NCBI RefSeq assembly: GCF_009905435.1
Contig: NZ_JAAAMT010000001.1
Span: 310,001 to 374,000, forward strand
Source of the DNA: Pseudomonas sp. R5(2019)
GTDB taxonomy: Bacteria > Pseudomonadota > Gammaproteobacteria > Pseudomonadales > Pseudomonadaceae
Direction: 5' to 3'
Length of the DNA stretch: 64,000 nucleotides
Within the stretch, counting starts at the first letter, position 1. Every line of letters starts with the position of its first letter. This document shows, one piece after another, positions 47,922 to 56,153 of this stretch. Below the pieces are notes generated by a model that was not told where the DNA came from, made no database searches, and saw only the letters and a program-made list of their open reading frames with translations. The position numbers and the translations under genes were made by a program.

Positions 47922-49382
47922 TTACAGCCGCACGCAGACATTGCGCAGTTCGGTGTAGAACTCGAGCGAATGCACGCCCCCCTCACGGCCGATACCCGAC
48001 TGCTTGGCACCGCCGAAGGCCGTGCGCAGGTCACGCAGGAACCACGAGTTGATCCAGCAGATGCCGACATCCAGCGCACTGCCCAGGCGATGGGCGACCT
48101 GCAGGTCACGGGTCCACACACTGGCGGCCAGGCCATAGGGTGTGTCGTTGGCCAGGCGCACGACCTCCTCTTCGGTGTCGAAGGGTGCGATGTGGCAAAC
48201 GGGGCCGAAGATTTCCTCGCGCACCACGGCCGAGTTTTCCGCAAGGCCGGTCCAGATGGTCGGCTCGAACCAGGCCCCTTCGGCCAAGTGTTCCGGCACC
48301 TGTGGAATGCCACCGCCGTGAACCACGGTGGCGCCATCGGCGACGGCCTGACGGCAGTAGGAAAGAATTTTCTCGCGGTGGCCCAGCGAGATAACCGGCC
48401 CCATGGTGCTGTCGTGCTGGTTCGGATCACCCACCTTGATGCCTTCGGCGTAGGCTTTGAAGGCTGCGACAAAACGCTCGAACAGCGGACGCTGAACATA
48501 GATGCGCTCGGTCCCCAGGCAGACCTGGCCGCTGTTCTCGAACACTGCGCGCCCCAATCCTTTGACGGCCTTTTCCAGGTCCGCATCGGCAAAGACGATG
48601 CCGGCGTTCTTGCCGCCGAGTTCCAGCGACACCGGGCGTATTCCTTTGGCTGCTGCCTTCATGATGATCTCGCCGGTGCCGGTTTCACCGGTGAAGGTCA
48701 CGCCATCAACGTCTGGGTGGGCCGTGAGAAAGGCGCCCGCCGAATCGCCGCCGAAACCGTGCACGACGTTGTAGACGCCAGCAGGTACACCGGCTTCTTT
48801 CATCACTTCGGCGAGCAGCGTGGCAGTAGCCGGCGTTTCTTCGGAAGGCTTGACCACCACCGTGTTGCCACAGGCCAGTGCCGGCCCCACTTTCCAGGTC
48901 ATCAACAGCAGCGGCAAGTTCCAGGGGCAAACAACGGCGATCACCCCGCGCGGCGCACGTACGCTGTAGTTCACGGCCTTGCCGCCGTCAGGCGTATCCA
49001 TCACGAAACTTTCGGTTGGCACATTCTTGAACAGGTCGGCAAACACCTTGAAGTTGGCCGCACCACGGGGAATGTCCAGGTGCCCGGCGAGCGCACGGGG
49101 CTTGCCGGTGTCGGCGACTTCGGCGGCCACGAACTCGTCATGGCGACGTTCGATACCGTCCGCCACCTTGTGCAACAGGGCGGTGCGCTGGGCGACAGTC
49201 ATGCTGCCCCAGGGGCCTTTCAATGCCTTGCAGGCTGCTTGCACGGCGGCGTCGACGTCGTCTTTGCTGGCTTCATGGACCAGGCCAATCACACGGTTGT
49301 CGGCCGGGTTGCGGTTCTCGAAGGTACGGGCGCTACTCACCCATTCGCCATTGATGAAATGGCGGAACTCTTTCGCAGGCAT
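47922..49382 (-). CDS. 2-hydroxymuconic semialdehyde dehydrogenase
   Basis: A 486-residue aldehyde dehydrogenase of the DmpC/XylG type. CPWNLPLLLMTWKVG, SLELGGKNAG with general-base Glu, and NSGQVCLGTER with catalytic Cys are intact. It oxidises 2-hydroxymuconic semialdehyde to 2-hydroxymuconate; 2-aminomuconic semialdehyde dehydrogenase is a close alternative. With 4-oxalocrotonate enzymes downstream, the hydroxy route is favoured. GAAGGA lies just upstream. Confidence 0.9.
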   Translation of the reverse strand: MPAKEFRHFINGEWVSSARTFENRNPADNRVIGLVHEASKDDVDAAVQAACKALKGPWGSMTVAQRTALLHKVADGIERRHDEFVAAEVADTGKPRALAGHLDIPRGAANFKVFADLFKNVPTESFVMDTPDGGKAVNYSVRAPRGVIAVVCPWNLPLLLMTWKVGPALACGNTVVVKPSEETPATATLLAEVMKEAGVPAGVYNVVHGFGGDSAGAFLTAHPDVDGVTFTGETGTGEIIMKAAAKGIRPVSLELGGKNAGIVFADADLEKAVKGLGRAVFENSGQVCLGTERIYVQRPLFERFVAAFKAYAEGIKVGDPNQHDSTMGPVISLGHREKILSYCRQAVADGATVVHGGGIPQVPEHLAEGAWFEPTIWTGLAENSAVVREEIFGPVCHIAPFDTEEEVVRLANDTPYGLAASVWTRDLQVAHRLGSALDVGICWINSWFLRDLRTAFGGAKQSGIGREGGVHSLEFYTELRNVCVRL

Positions 49383-49400
49383 ACGGTGTTCCTTCTTTTT

Positions 49401-50105
49401 TTAGAGTGTTGGAGCGCTTGCTTCGGGGTCACCTGCTGTCAGGTATTCCCACATGCGTTCGTAAATGCGGCCGGTGGTGACTGCGCGTCGCGCACAGGCC
49501 TGCGCGTCAAGAACCGGTCCATCGTTGGCCAACCCGGCGCTGTGCAATTGCAATTCGATGCGCGCGGCGTCTTCCAGGTACCAGGTCAGCGTCAGCGCCT
49601 CGATCAGCGAAGCACCGACCACAATGGCGCCGTTGCCACGCATGATCAGCGCATTGCCCTGCCCTAATTGCTCGGCCAAGGCGCTGGCCTGCCCGTCACT
49701 GCGAAGCAACTGCGGGTCGTCCCACAGCGGGATGGGCGTCTGGAAATAGCTGCCCATTCCATGCCGAGGACTGGGTGCAAGCCTGGCGCACGACAGGGTC
49801 ATGACCTGGGCAGGCATGCTTCGGATCACTGCGCGCACATCGGCACGGCGGCGGTAAATTTGCTGATGGATGCGGACTTCACCCAGCACACCCTCAGGCA
49901 ACTCACCGTTGATCGGCACCACGATTCCTGGCTCACCGGGCTGGATCAAACCCATCGGTTGCGCCGCGCAGACCAGAAAATGCTCCTCATCCAGACGCAG
50001 GCTGCAGTGCCCGTAGGCATGCACCAGACCTGCGCGAGCCAGGGCCCGGGCAGCCATGCGCACTTGCACGTGCTCCTCGCGGGTGGGCATTGGCACGCGG
50101 CTCAC
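49401..50105 (-). CDS. class II aldolase/adducin-fold protein, probable ring-cleavage-product decarboxylase
   Basis: A 234-residue member of the class II aldolase/adducin family. AYGHCSLRLDEEHFLV and LIMRGNGAIVVG are family landmarks. Where sugar-phosphate aldolases carry a zinc-binding HxH, this has VIRSMP, so sugar aldolase activity is unlikely. CmtD of the p-cumate pathway, which decarboxylates a carboxylated ring-cleavage product, is recalled to belong to this family; a similar role fits here. Its GTG start overlaps the dioxygenase stop (GTGA), so the two are coupled. The substrate is inference. Confidence 0.7.
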   Translation of the reverse strand: MSRVPMPTREEHVQVRMAARALARAGLVHAYGHCSLRLDEEHFLVCAAQPMGLIQPGEPGIVVPINGELPEGVLGEVRIHQQIYRRRADVRAVIRSMPAQVMTLSCARLAPSPRHGMGSYFQTPIPLWDDPQLLRSDGQASALAEQLGQGNALIMRGNGAIVVGASLIEALTLTWYLEDAARIELQLHSAGLANDGPVLDAQACARRAVTTGRIYERMWEYLTAGDPEASAPTL

Positions 50106-50965
50106 GACTTGAACTCCGGAATGTCAGGCTTCGAGCCCCAGGCGCAGAAGGACTCGAATTTCGCTGGAAACTGGCGGGGTTGGTGGCTGGCATCATGCTC
50201 GGGAGCGATCAGGCTGACCCCGGTCGAGTATTCGTAGGTCATGCCATCAGGCCCCTCGAAATACAGGAACATCGCGCCGGAGGTGGGGTGGCGACCGGGA
50301 CCGAAGAGGATGCGAATACCCCGCTCCACCAGGAAGTAGTAAGCCCGCATCAAGTCATCAACCGATTCCACTTGATGGTTGATGTGCTGCACACCGGCGT
50401 GAGTCGAAGGAAACAGCGCAATCTTGTGGTGGACCTCGTCGATACGCAGGAGCGGTGCTTCGCCAATTCGGTCACTGACCCTGGCGTTTGCAAGCTGTGT
50501 CCAGAACAGCTCGTCGCGCCGGGCATTCAGGGTGCGCAGGCCAATGTGACTGAAACCGGTGATGCCGGCGTCGCGACTGGGGAAATAGCGGCGCCCGCTG
50601 GCATGAGGGCGCAAGACCAGTTCGATGGTGTTGCCACTGGGGTCCTTGAAGCGAATGAAGTCGTCGACATAACGCACTTCAGCATCAGCACGCGAGCCGT
50701 GCTGAACCTTGAACCCGTTACGCTCCAATAACACCGCCGCGTCTTCCAGATCCTGCGCGGTCCTGACTTCGAACGCTGTCGTGCTTTCGTGTGGATCGCC
50801 CTCGTAATAGCAGAGGGTGTGATCGCGATCATCCGATCGGAAGTACACCGCACCGTTGGCTTCCCGGGCGACTTGCAGCCCGAGGACCTGAGTGGCATAG
50901 CGACGCGCTTCATCAAGATTTGCGGTACCCAGCCGTATATATCGAATGTCATGCAGGTTGATCAT
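50102..50965 (-). CDS. extradiol ring-cleavage dioxygenase (type I, VOC)
   Basis: A 287-residue two-domain VOC extradiol dioxygenase. Likely Fe(II) ligands are His140 (GFSHIGL), His204 (GVQHINHQ) and Glu255 (YEYST), in the order expected for catechol 2,3-dioxygenases. Because its partner resembles CmtD-type decarboxylases and feeds 2-hydroxymuconic semialdehyde dehydrogenase, a carboxylated catechol such as 2,3-dihydroxybenzoate is a good candidate; catechol-type substrates remain possible. First gene of the operon; leader carries ACAACAATAAATAAGG, an Hfq/Crc-type motif. Confidence 0.8.
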   Translation of the reverse strand: MINLHDIRYIRLGTANLDEARRYATQVLGLQVAREANGAVYFRSDDRDHTLCYYEGDPHESTTAFEVRTAQDLEDAAVLLERNGFKVQHGSRADAEVRYVDDFIRFKDPSGNTIELVLRPHASGRRYFPSRDAGITGFSHIGLRTLNARRDELFWTQLANARVSDRIGEAPLLRIDEVHHKIALFPSTHAGVQHINHQVESVDDLMRAYYFLVERGIRILFGPGRHPTSGAMFLYFEGPDGMTYEYSTGVSLIAPEHDASHQPRQFPAKFESFCAWGSKPDIPEFKS

Positions 50966-50980
50966 GAGGCATGCCCCCTT

Positions 50981-50992
50981 ATTTATTGTTGT
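50981..50992 (-). promoter_or_regulatory. Hfq/Crc-type motif before the dioxygenase gene
   Basis: Minus strand ACAACAATAAAT, 15-27 bases before ATG 50965, adjoining the GGGGG ribosome site. Confidence 0.5.
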
Positions 50993-51103
50993 CTGGGCTT
51001 CATCTTCCCGTTGCTCAATAAATAAAAGAAGCAAATATTGGTTATTCACACTATCTGAAATCCTTATACGGACTTGGTCATGGACAGCCATTTTTCAAGG
51101 GCC

Positions 51104-51133
51104 AAAAAAAACCCCGCATCAGTCGATACGGGG
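51104..51133 (-). terminator. Rho-independent terminator of the MFS gene
   Basis: On the minus strand CCCCGTATC and GATGCGGGG form a nine-pair stem (one G-T) with loop GACT, followed at once by eight Ts. It lies 21 bases after the transporter stop at 51154. The best terminator in the window. Confidence 0.88.
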
Positions 51134-51153
51134 CCTTGTTACCAATCAGTCAG

Positions 51154-52389
51154 TCAACCGATTGCATCCTTCGCCAGCGTAGAAGTGCCGGCCATCGCAC
51201 TCAGTTCACCCGTTGTTTTATTCCTTGGCATGGCGACCACGAACAAGGCAGATATGACGTAGAAGCCGGCACAGACCAATAGCCCTGCCGCCAGACTATA
51301 AAAACTGGCAATGCCACTGAGCAGCACGGGCGCGAACGCCGCCAGCCCTCGCCCCATATTGAAGCAGAAGCCCGCCCCGAGCGTTCGCACGCGGATGGGA
51401 TACATCTCGCTGAAGTAAGAGCCAAACAAACCGGCGAATACCATGAAAAAGGCGTAACCCGCACCGACCCAGAACAGCGATTCGGTCTGGGGGGTGTAGA
51501 CATAGACCAGTGCCATCATTGAGGTCAGCAACAGCGACAAGACGATCGTCAGTCGCTTGCCAATGCGGTCGGCGATAAAGCCGAAGAAGTTAAGGCCGAC
51601 AAAATTCCCGAGATGGAGGATGGCCATGAAGGTGGTCATTGAAGCCAGATTCAACCCGCGATCCTGTACCAGGTAGGTCGGCAACCAGGTACTGACGCCC
51701 CAGGAACCCAGCAAGGCGAAGCTGGCTGCAAGTGACCCCAGCATCGTGTACCGAATCAACTCCGGGGAGAATATTTCGCTGACGGATATCCGCTTTGCCG
51801 CATTTTCCGGCGCCGCGCGCTGCGCCTTCCAGGCGGGGGACTCGGGAATCAGAAAGTACACATAGGCAATCGGCAGGATCACGCTGGCGCCTGACACAAA
51901 AAACAGCACACGCCATTCCGGCAGCATGAACTTGGCGGTCAGCGCCGCCGCGATTGCACCCATGGGAAAGGCACTGATCACAAACGAAATGGCCCTTGCG
52001 CGCTGCTGGGGTGGCCAGGTTTCGCTGATGTAAGCCGCGAGGATGGTCCATACACCCCCCAGCCCAAGACCCGACAAGAATCTCAATATGATCAGGAGGT
52101 AGAGATCATGCACGAATGCAAAAACGCACGTCAGTGCTCCGAAGATCGCCAGGGAGGCAATCAAGGCATTGCGTCGGCCGAAGTTGTCGCAGTACCAACC
52201 TGTGGTGACGCCACTGACGCCGATGCCCAGCAAGGTCGCACTGGCGAGTGCGCCGGCCTCATTGAGACTTAACCCCAGATCCTGGCGGATTACGGGTAGC
52301 GCAAGCGTCAACAGGATGATTTCCATTGCGTCGAACAGGTAGGCGATAAAGCCACCCATCAGTACGTGCCACTTGGATATTCCGGTCAT
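51154..52389 (-). CDS. MFS aromatic-acid transporter (AAHS-like)
   Basis: A 411-residue twelve-helix MFS protein. GGFIAYLFDAMEIILLTLALP in helix 1 carries the D-x-x-E motif of acid symporters, and YCDNFGRRNALI the loop 2-3 motif. It precedes the ring-cleavage operon on the same strand, and probably imports its aromatic acid. AGGTG lies six bases before the ATG. It ends at a strong terminator, so it is a separate unit from the dioxygenase operon. Confidence 0.85.
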   Translation of the reverse strand: MTGISKWHVLMGGFIAYLFDAMEIILLTLALPVIRQDLGLSLNEAGALASATLLGIGVSGVTTGWYCDNFGRRNALIASLAIFGALTCVFAFVHDLYLLIILRFLSGLGLGGVWTILAAYISETWPPQQRARAISFVISAFPMGAIAAALTAKFMLPEWRVLFFVSGASVILPIAYVYFLIPESPAWKAQRAAPENAAKRISVSEIFSPELIRYTMLGSLAASFALLGSWGVSTWLPTYLVQDRGLNLASMTTFMAILHLGNFVGLNFFGFIADRIGKRLTIVLSLLLTSMMALVYVYTPQTESLFWVGAGYAFFMVFAGLFGSYFSEMYPIRVRTLGAGFCFNMGRGLAAFAPVLLSGIASFYSLAAGLLVCAGFYVISALFVVAMPRNKTTGELSAMAGTSTLAKDAIG

Positions 52390-52442
52390 GGTTTCACCTG
52401 ATTTTGATTATTGGACAGTGATGTTCATTCAGGAAGCGATCT

Positions 52443-53390
52443 TCAGAATCGGTAAACCGCCTGCAGCCAGATGCGATCACCTTCGGCACGGTTCTCGACC
52501 AGCGTCTCGTGCTGCCATTTCATGACAAAGCCAATTGCAGGGGTCTGGTATTTAATCGCGGGGCCGATAGCGGCGACCTGACCACGGTTACCCTCCAGGT
52601 AGGTCTGGCTATTCTTCTCATCATCACTGAGCTGCTTGTACAAGTAGCCGTTCACGCCCACTTGCCATTCGCGCGTAATGTTGTAGCCGATGTTGTAATC
52701 GGCGTTGAACTCCCGGCCGGAGCGATAGTGAGTATCGGAATTCTCGCCATTGACCATGTAGATAAGCTTGGCGCTGACTTCCAGATTCTCCAGCGGATAG
52801 GCGGTAAATGAATACCAGGGCCCATACGCCCAGGTGTTTCGACCCGGATTGAAAAGACGGTCCTTGTCATAGGAGCCGACGGGTACGAACACATCCAGAC
52901 CGAGTAACTGGTGGTACCTTGGAGAACTCCACCCCAAGACAAATGGAACCACCGTGAGATCGCCGACGCCTTCTTGATGGTCGCTGCGATGAACGCGACC
53001 CGCCGGCGTATCGACATCAAAACTGATGTCACCCTTGATCAAGGGCAAGGCAAGGCGACTGGCCAGCTTGGCACCCAGTATCGAGAAGTCCTGATAGACA
53101 TAATCCACTCGCACCGACAGTGCCTGGACATTAAGGTCAAAGTTGTGAACACCTTGTTTTTTATCGCCCTCGCCGTCCAGGGTTTTGTTCGCACTGTAGT
53201 CAGACAAGTAGAAGAACTCGGTAAAGCCGGGCGGTGGCATCTTTCCCGCGCCGACGGTATTCACACCCAGTGGGTATGAACTGCCGCCGCCCTCGGTTGC
53301 CTGCGCAAGCGGAGCGCTAAGAAGGCCAATGCACAGAGCACTGATCCGGGTATATGACGCGCACGGGGCGTGCAATTTTAGAGTGCTCAT
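52443..53390 (-). CDS. outer-membrane MetA/SphA-type channel protein
   Basis: A ~315-residue Phenol_MetA_deg family protein. The signal peptide (ISALCIGLLSAPLAQATEG) precedes YPLGVNTVGAGKMPPPGF and aromatic beta strands ending WLQAVYRF. It is a clear paralogue of the protein at 34682. Located just upstream of the MFS gene, it likely forms the outer-membrane route for the same compound. ATG 53390 or 53402 may be used. The leader has ACAACAATAAAAA, an Hfq/Crc-type motif. Confidence 0.78.
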   Translation of the reverse strand: MSTLKLHAPCASYTRISALCIGLLSAPLAQATEGGGSSYPLGVNTVGAGKMPPPGFTEFFYLSDYSANKTLDGEGDKKQGVHNFDLNVQALSVRVDYVYQDFSILGAKLASRLALPLIKGDISFDVDTPAGRVHRSDHQEGVGDLTVVPFVLGWSSPRYHQLLGLDVFVPVGSYDKDRLFNPGRNTWAYGPWYSFTAYPLENLEVSAKLIYMVNGENSDTHYRSGREFNADYNIGYNITREWQVGVNGYLYKQLSDDEKNSQTYLEGNRGQVAAIGPAIKYQTPAIGFVMKWQHETLVENRAEGDRIWLQAVYRF

Positions 53391-53403
53391 CTCAAGTCCC
53401 ATT

Positions 53404-53414
53404 TTTATTGTTGT
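53404..53414 (-). promoter_or_regulatory. Hfq/Crc-type motif before the second MetA-type gene
   Basis: Minus strand ACAACAATAAA, within 15-25 bases of the start. Confidence 0.45.
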
Positions 53415-53560
53415 ATTACGGAGTAGAGTTTTATTTGAAACCTGGCGTTATCAGGCGGCGGGCCTGTTTCAGGCACAGCGATGCACCGCCGTTTATCAGC
53501 ACGTTGCAAACCGTTGAATGATTCAAGGGCCGAGCACTGATTGCCCGGCCTCGAACGGTA

Positions 53561-54514
53561 TTAGCGGATGGTGGTTTCCAGTTCGCCAAGTCCGTCGATC
53601 CAGACTTTCAGAACATCACCGCGGTCCAGGAATGTGTGGCTTTCCATGCCCACGCCCGCCGGGGTTCCCGTCAGCAGAACATCACCGGGAAACAGGTCGA
53701 TGGTCTGACTCAGATAGGCAATCTGCTCTGCGACGCCGTACATATGGTTGCGGGTATTGGAGTCCTGTACCCACTCACCATTTCTCGACAGCTTGATATT
53801 CAGATTCTCGGGGTCTTCGACAAATTGCGCCGGCGTCAGGTAAGGGCCCAGTGGGCAAGAACCCGTGAAGCATTTGTGTCCGATCCAGTCGAAGCGAAAG
53901 GGCGAGCTGGGGTCGACCTGTTCACGGCGCAGCCGATCACGCGCGGACAGATCGTTGGCGCAGGTATAACCCGCCACGTAGTTGAGTGCATCTTCAATGG
54001 AAACCCGTGAGGCTCGCTTGCCGATCACCACCGCAAGTTCCGCCTCCCAATCGAGCATGCGGACACCTTCGGGAATGTCTACCGCTTGCTTGTGTGCCAC
54101 CAGGCTGCCGCGGCCGGGCTTGATGAAATGCCAGGGCGCAATGCCCTCGCTGCGCGGGTCCAGCGACAGTTTCATGTTGAACGCACGGGCCATGGCTTCA
54201 ACATGATCACGGTAGTTTGCTCCGGCGGCATAGATGGTGCCGGGGCGTTGCAGGAACGGCGCGAACTGCAAAGACTCTAGATCAAGCCTGGCCGACTCAT
54301 TCTGCGGCGGTGCTTTAAAGACTGACACCGCAAGGTCATGAAGCCTGGCATGGGTCGTTTCCCAGTCTTCGAGCAAGGCATCGATAGACGTCGCTGGCAG
54401 ACCAAGCCCTGCATCAGCCGCGAGTTGATCAAGGTCATAGGCATATTCACCCACCAACAGGCCAGTAACGCTTGGACGGGAATCCGTCCGATAAGTGAAA
54501 AGCTGATACTTCAT
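53561..54514 (-). CDS. fumarylacetoacetate hydrolase-family protein
   Basis: A 317-residue FAH-fold protein. AGANYRDHVEAM, the metal Glu pair in DWEAELAVVIGK, the Asp in CANDLSARD, and TGTPAGVGME are all conserved. FAH-family enzymes hydrolyse or hydrate acyl-pyruvates and ring-cleavage products. The neighbouring extradiol dioxygenase suggests a hydrolase for a substituted ring-cleavage product. GAGGGTGG lies before ATG 54514. Last gene of the second ring-cleavage operon. Confidence 0.82.
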   Translation of the reverse strand: MKYQLFTYRTDSRPSVTGLLVGEYAYDLDQLAADAGLGLPATSIDALLEDWETTHARLHDLAVSVFKAPPQNESARLDLESLQFAPFLQRPGTIYAAGANYRDHVEAMARAFNMKLSLDPRSEGIAPWHFIKPGRGSLVAHKQAVDIPEGVRMLDWEAELAVVIGKRASRVSIEDALNYVAGYTCANDLSARDRLRREQVDPSSPFRFDWIGHKCFTGSCPLGPYLTPAQFVEDPENLNIKLSRNGEWVQDSNTRNHMYGVAEQIAYLSQTIDLFPGDVLLTGTPAGVGMESHTFLDRGDVLKVWIDGLGELETTIR

Positions 54515-54524
54515 GAAACCACCC

Positions 54525-54902
54525 TCACAGGAGCGAAAAGCGTTGGTTGGAAAAACTGACATGTACCGTCAGGCCACCTTCCATCAGCAGCCACTTGCGT
54601 ACATCCACGTCATAAACCCCGTGGGCGATAAAAGGGTCTGACTGAACAATGCGCTGCGCTTGAGCCTCGTCCGCAGCACGCAGAATGCTCATGCCGCCCA
54701 GCTCGCCCGGGAAACTCTGCTCCGAGACAAACGGCCCGGAGGCGAACAGCTCACCGCGCCGTTCGGCCAGAATCGCCCACTGCAAGTGGGCGTCCAGCAG
54801 CTCTGGAACTCGGGAAAGATCCCGCGGCGTACGCATAACCACGAACAACGGCTTGTTCAGCATGCCGGCCAGCAGTGCCTTGGTCGCCGTGCTGTCAGTC
54901 AT
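54525..54902 (-). CDS. YciI-like protein
   Basis: A 125-residue protein with the YciI/YCII fold pattern (FVVMRTPRDLSRVPELLDAHLQWAILAERRG, then PFIAHGVYDVDVRKW). Small YciI-like proteins include chloromuconolactone dehalogenase and muconolactone isomerase-like proteins, so it may act on a lactone or ring-cleavage product. Its ATG overlaps the end of the dioxygenase gene by eight bases and its stop is ten bases before the FAH gene, showing tight coupling. Confidence 0.75.
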   Translation of the reverse strand: MTDSTATKALLAGMLNKPLFVVMRTPRDLSRVPELLDAHLQWAILAERRGELFASGPFVSEQSFPGELGGMSILRAADEAQAQRIVQSDPFIAHGVYDVDVRKWLLMEGGLTVHVSFSNQRFSLL

Positions 54903-55824
54903 CACGCGCGACCTCAAAGTTCTTGATAAAGGTCTCAGGCGGTGGGCTCGCGGCCCAGACGGCCGTCACATCCTGGGGAGTGCCGTCGATGGCCTCCCAC
55001 TCGCAATCCTCAGGGATCACGTCGATATCCCAGAAATACTCAATCAAGCTGTTCCACGGATCACGGATGTAGTGGAAATAGTTGGACCCGGCGACATGCC
55101 GCCCCAAGCCAAACGCGCTTTCGTAACCCAGGCTCATCAGGTGCTGAGCGCCCAACTGGATCTCATCGATGTCCATGACCTCGAAGCTCAGATGATGCAG
55201 GCCACTGTGAGTGCTCTTTGCCAGACCCAGTACATGGTGGTCGCCGCCGCAGCCACAGCGCAGGAAAGCCACGGCATCACCCGCGCGGTCGGACACTTTC
55301 ATCCCCAGCACCTGGGTGTAGAAAGCGATGGAGCGATTGATGTCTGAAGTGAACTTGATCAAATGACCCAGGCGCAGCGGTGTGACCCGACGCAATCTAG
55401 AAGTCGGCGTGCAGCCACGTTCTCCGATTCGGCGATACCGACCCGGCGTATTCAGCTCCGGGGTGGGCAGGTGTCCGGCTGGCATGGACTCGCTCTCACT
55501 GACGTGTACCCAATCGCCAGAAGGGTCGCGAAACCACAGCCCTTCGCTGCCAATCTCAAAAGGTGCCGGATGCAAGACCACACCGTGATAGCTCAGGCTT
55601 TCGCGAATGGCATGCATCCCCTGAGCATCGGTGCCAAAGGCGACATAGCTGAGTTGTTTTTCTGCGCCTGGTATCAGTCGCACCTGATCCTGGGCGCGCC
55701 CCTTGCAGCGCATGACCAGATGCTCACCGGCCATGCGGGCTTGGAGCCCGACCGCTTCGTAAAAGGCACGACCGACTTCCAGGTCTGGCACCGTCATGCC
55801 TACGTGTTGAAGTGAACGAATCAT
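54895..55824 (-). CDS. extradiol ring-cleavage dioxygenase (type I, VOC)
   Basis: A 309-residue two-domain VOC dioxygenase. Fe(II) ligands are probably His154 (RLGHLIKF), His210 or His211 (GLHHLSF) and Glu262 (SLIEYF), as in 2,3-dihydroxybiphenyl 1,2-dioxygenases. It differs from the enzyme at 50102 and serves a second pathway. AAGGAG lies eight bases before ATG 55824. Its substrate is not evident; the N-terminal half is divergent with a short linker containing several Arg. Confidence 0.8.
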   Translation of the reverse strand: MIRSLQHVGMTVPDLEVGRAFYEAVGLQARMAGEHLVMRCKGRAQDQVRLIPGAEKQLSYVAFGTDAQGMHAIRESLSYHGVVLHPAPFEIGSEGLWFRDPSGDWVHVSESESMPAGHLPTPELNTPGRYRRIGERGCTPTSRLRRVTPLRLGHLIKFTSDINRSIAFYTQVLGMKVSDRAGDAVAFLRCGCGGDHHVLGLAKSTHSGLHHLSFEVMDIDEIQLGAQHLMSLGYESAFGLGRHVAGSNYFHYIRDPWNSLIEYFWDIDVIPEDCEWEAIDGTPQDVTAVWAASPPPETFIKNFEVARDD

Positions 55825-55838
55825 CGTGGACGCTCCTT

Positions 55839-56153
55839 TTAACGGATAGGGGAAAAGGGTGCGGCGCTCAGCAGCTCGACCTGCTGGGCTACTACCAAAT
55901 GGCCGGCTTTGCCAAGGAACGCGCGCCATCTTGGATCGCTCGACAGGGCGGCGCGACGATGGGTGCGGTCCTCATAACTGGTGTATCCCCACAACTGGAT
56001 AACCCGGTTGATGTCGCCCGTTTCAGGTTTGAAATAGCCGATCAGGTTGCCCAGTGCTTCTCCCTGAATGGGCAGGCCCTCCTCCTCATACACACGAATG
56101 AACTCATGCAAGGTTCCGGGTTTGATTTGATAAATGCGTTGTTCAATCAGCAT
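55839..56153 (-). CDS. NIPSNAP-family protein
   Basis: A 104-residue NIPSNAP protein: MLIEQRIYQIKPGTLHEFIRVYEEEG is the family start. This dimeric ferredoxin-like fold recurs in catabolic operons, but its role is unclear. It starts within the dehydrogenase gene end (seven-base overlap) and ends 14 bases before the dioxygenase gene, so the operon is tightly packed. The leader contains AATAATAAAGAG. Confidence 0.8.
   Translation of the reverse strand: MLIEQRIYQIKPGTLHEFIRVYEEEGLPIQGEALGNLIGYFKPETGDINRVIQLWGYTSYEDRTHRRAALSSDPRWRAFLGKAGHLVVAQQVELLSAAPFSPIR

Noticed and set aside
47129-48592. Extended start for the hydratase gene
   Set aside because: The extra ~227 codons lie inside the semialdehyde dehydrogenase gene in another frame; normal family length is reached from 47911.
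47910-49667. 585-codon plus-strand frame
   Set aside because: It is antisense to the 2-hydroxymuconic semialdehyde dehydrogenase gene.
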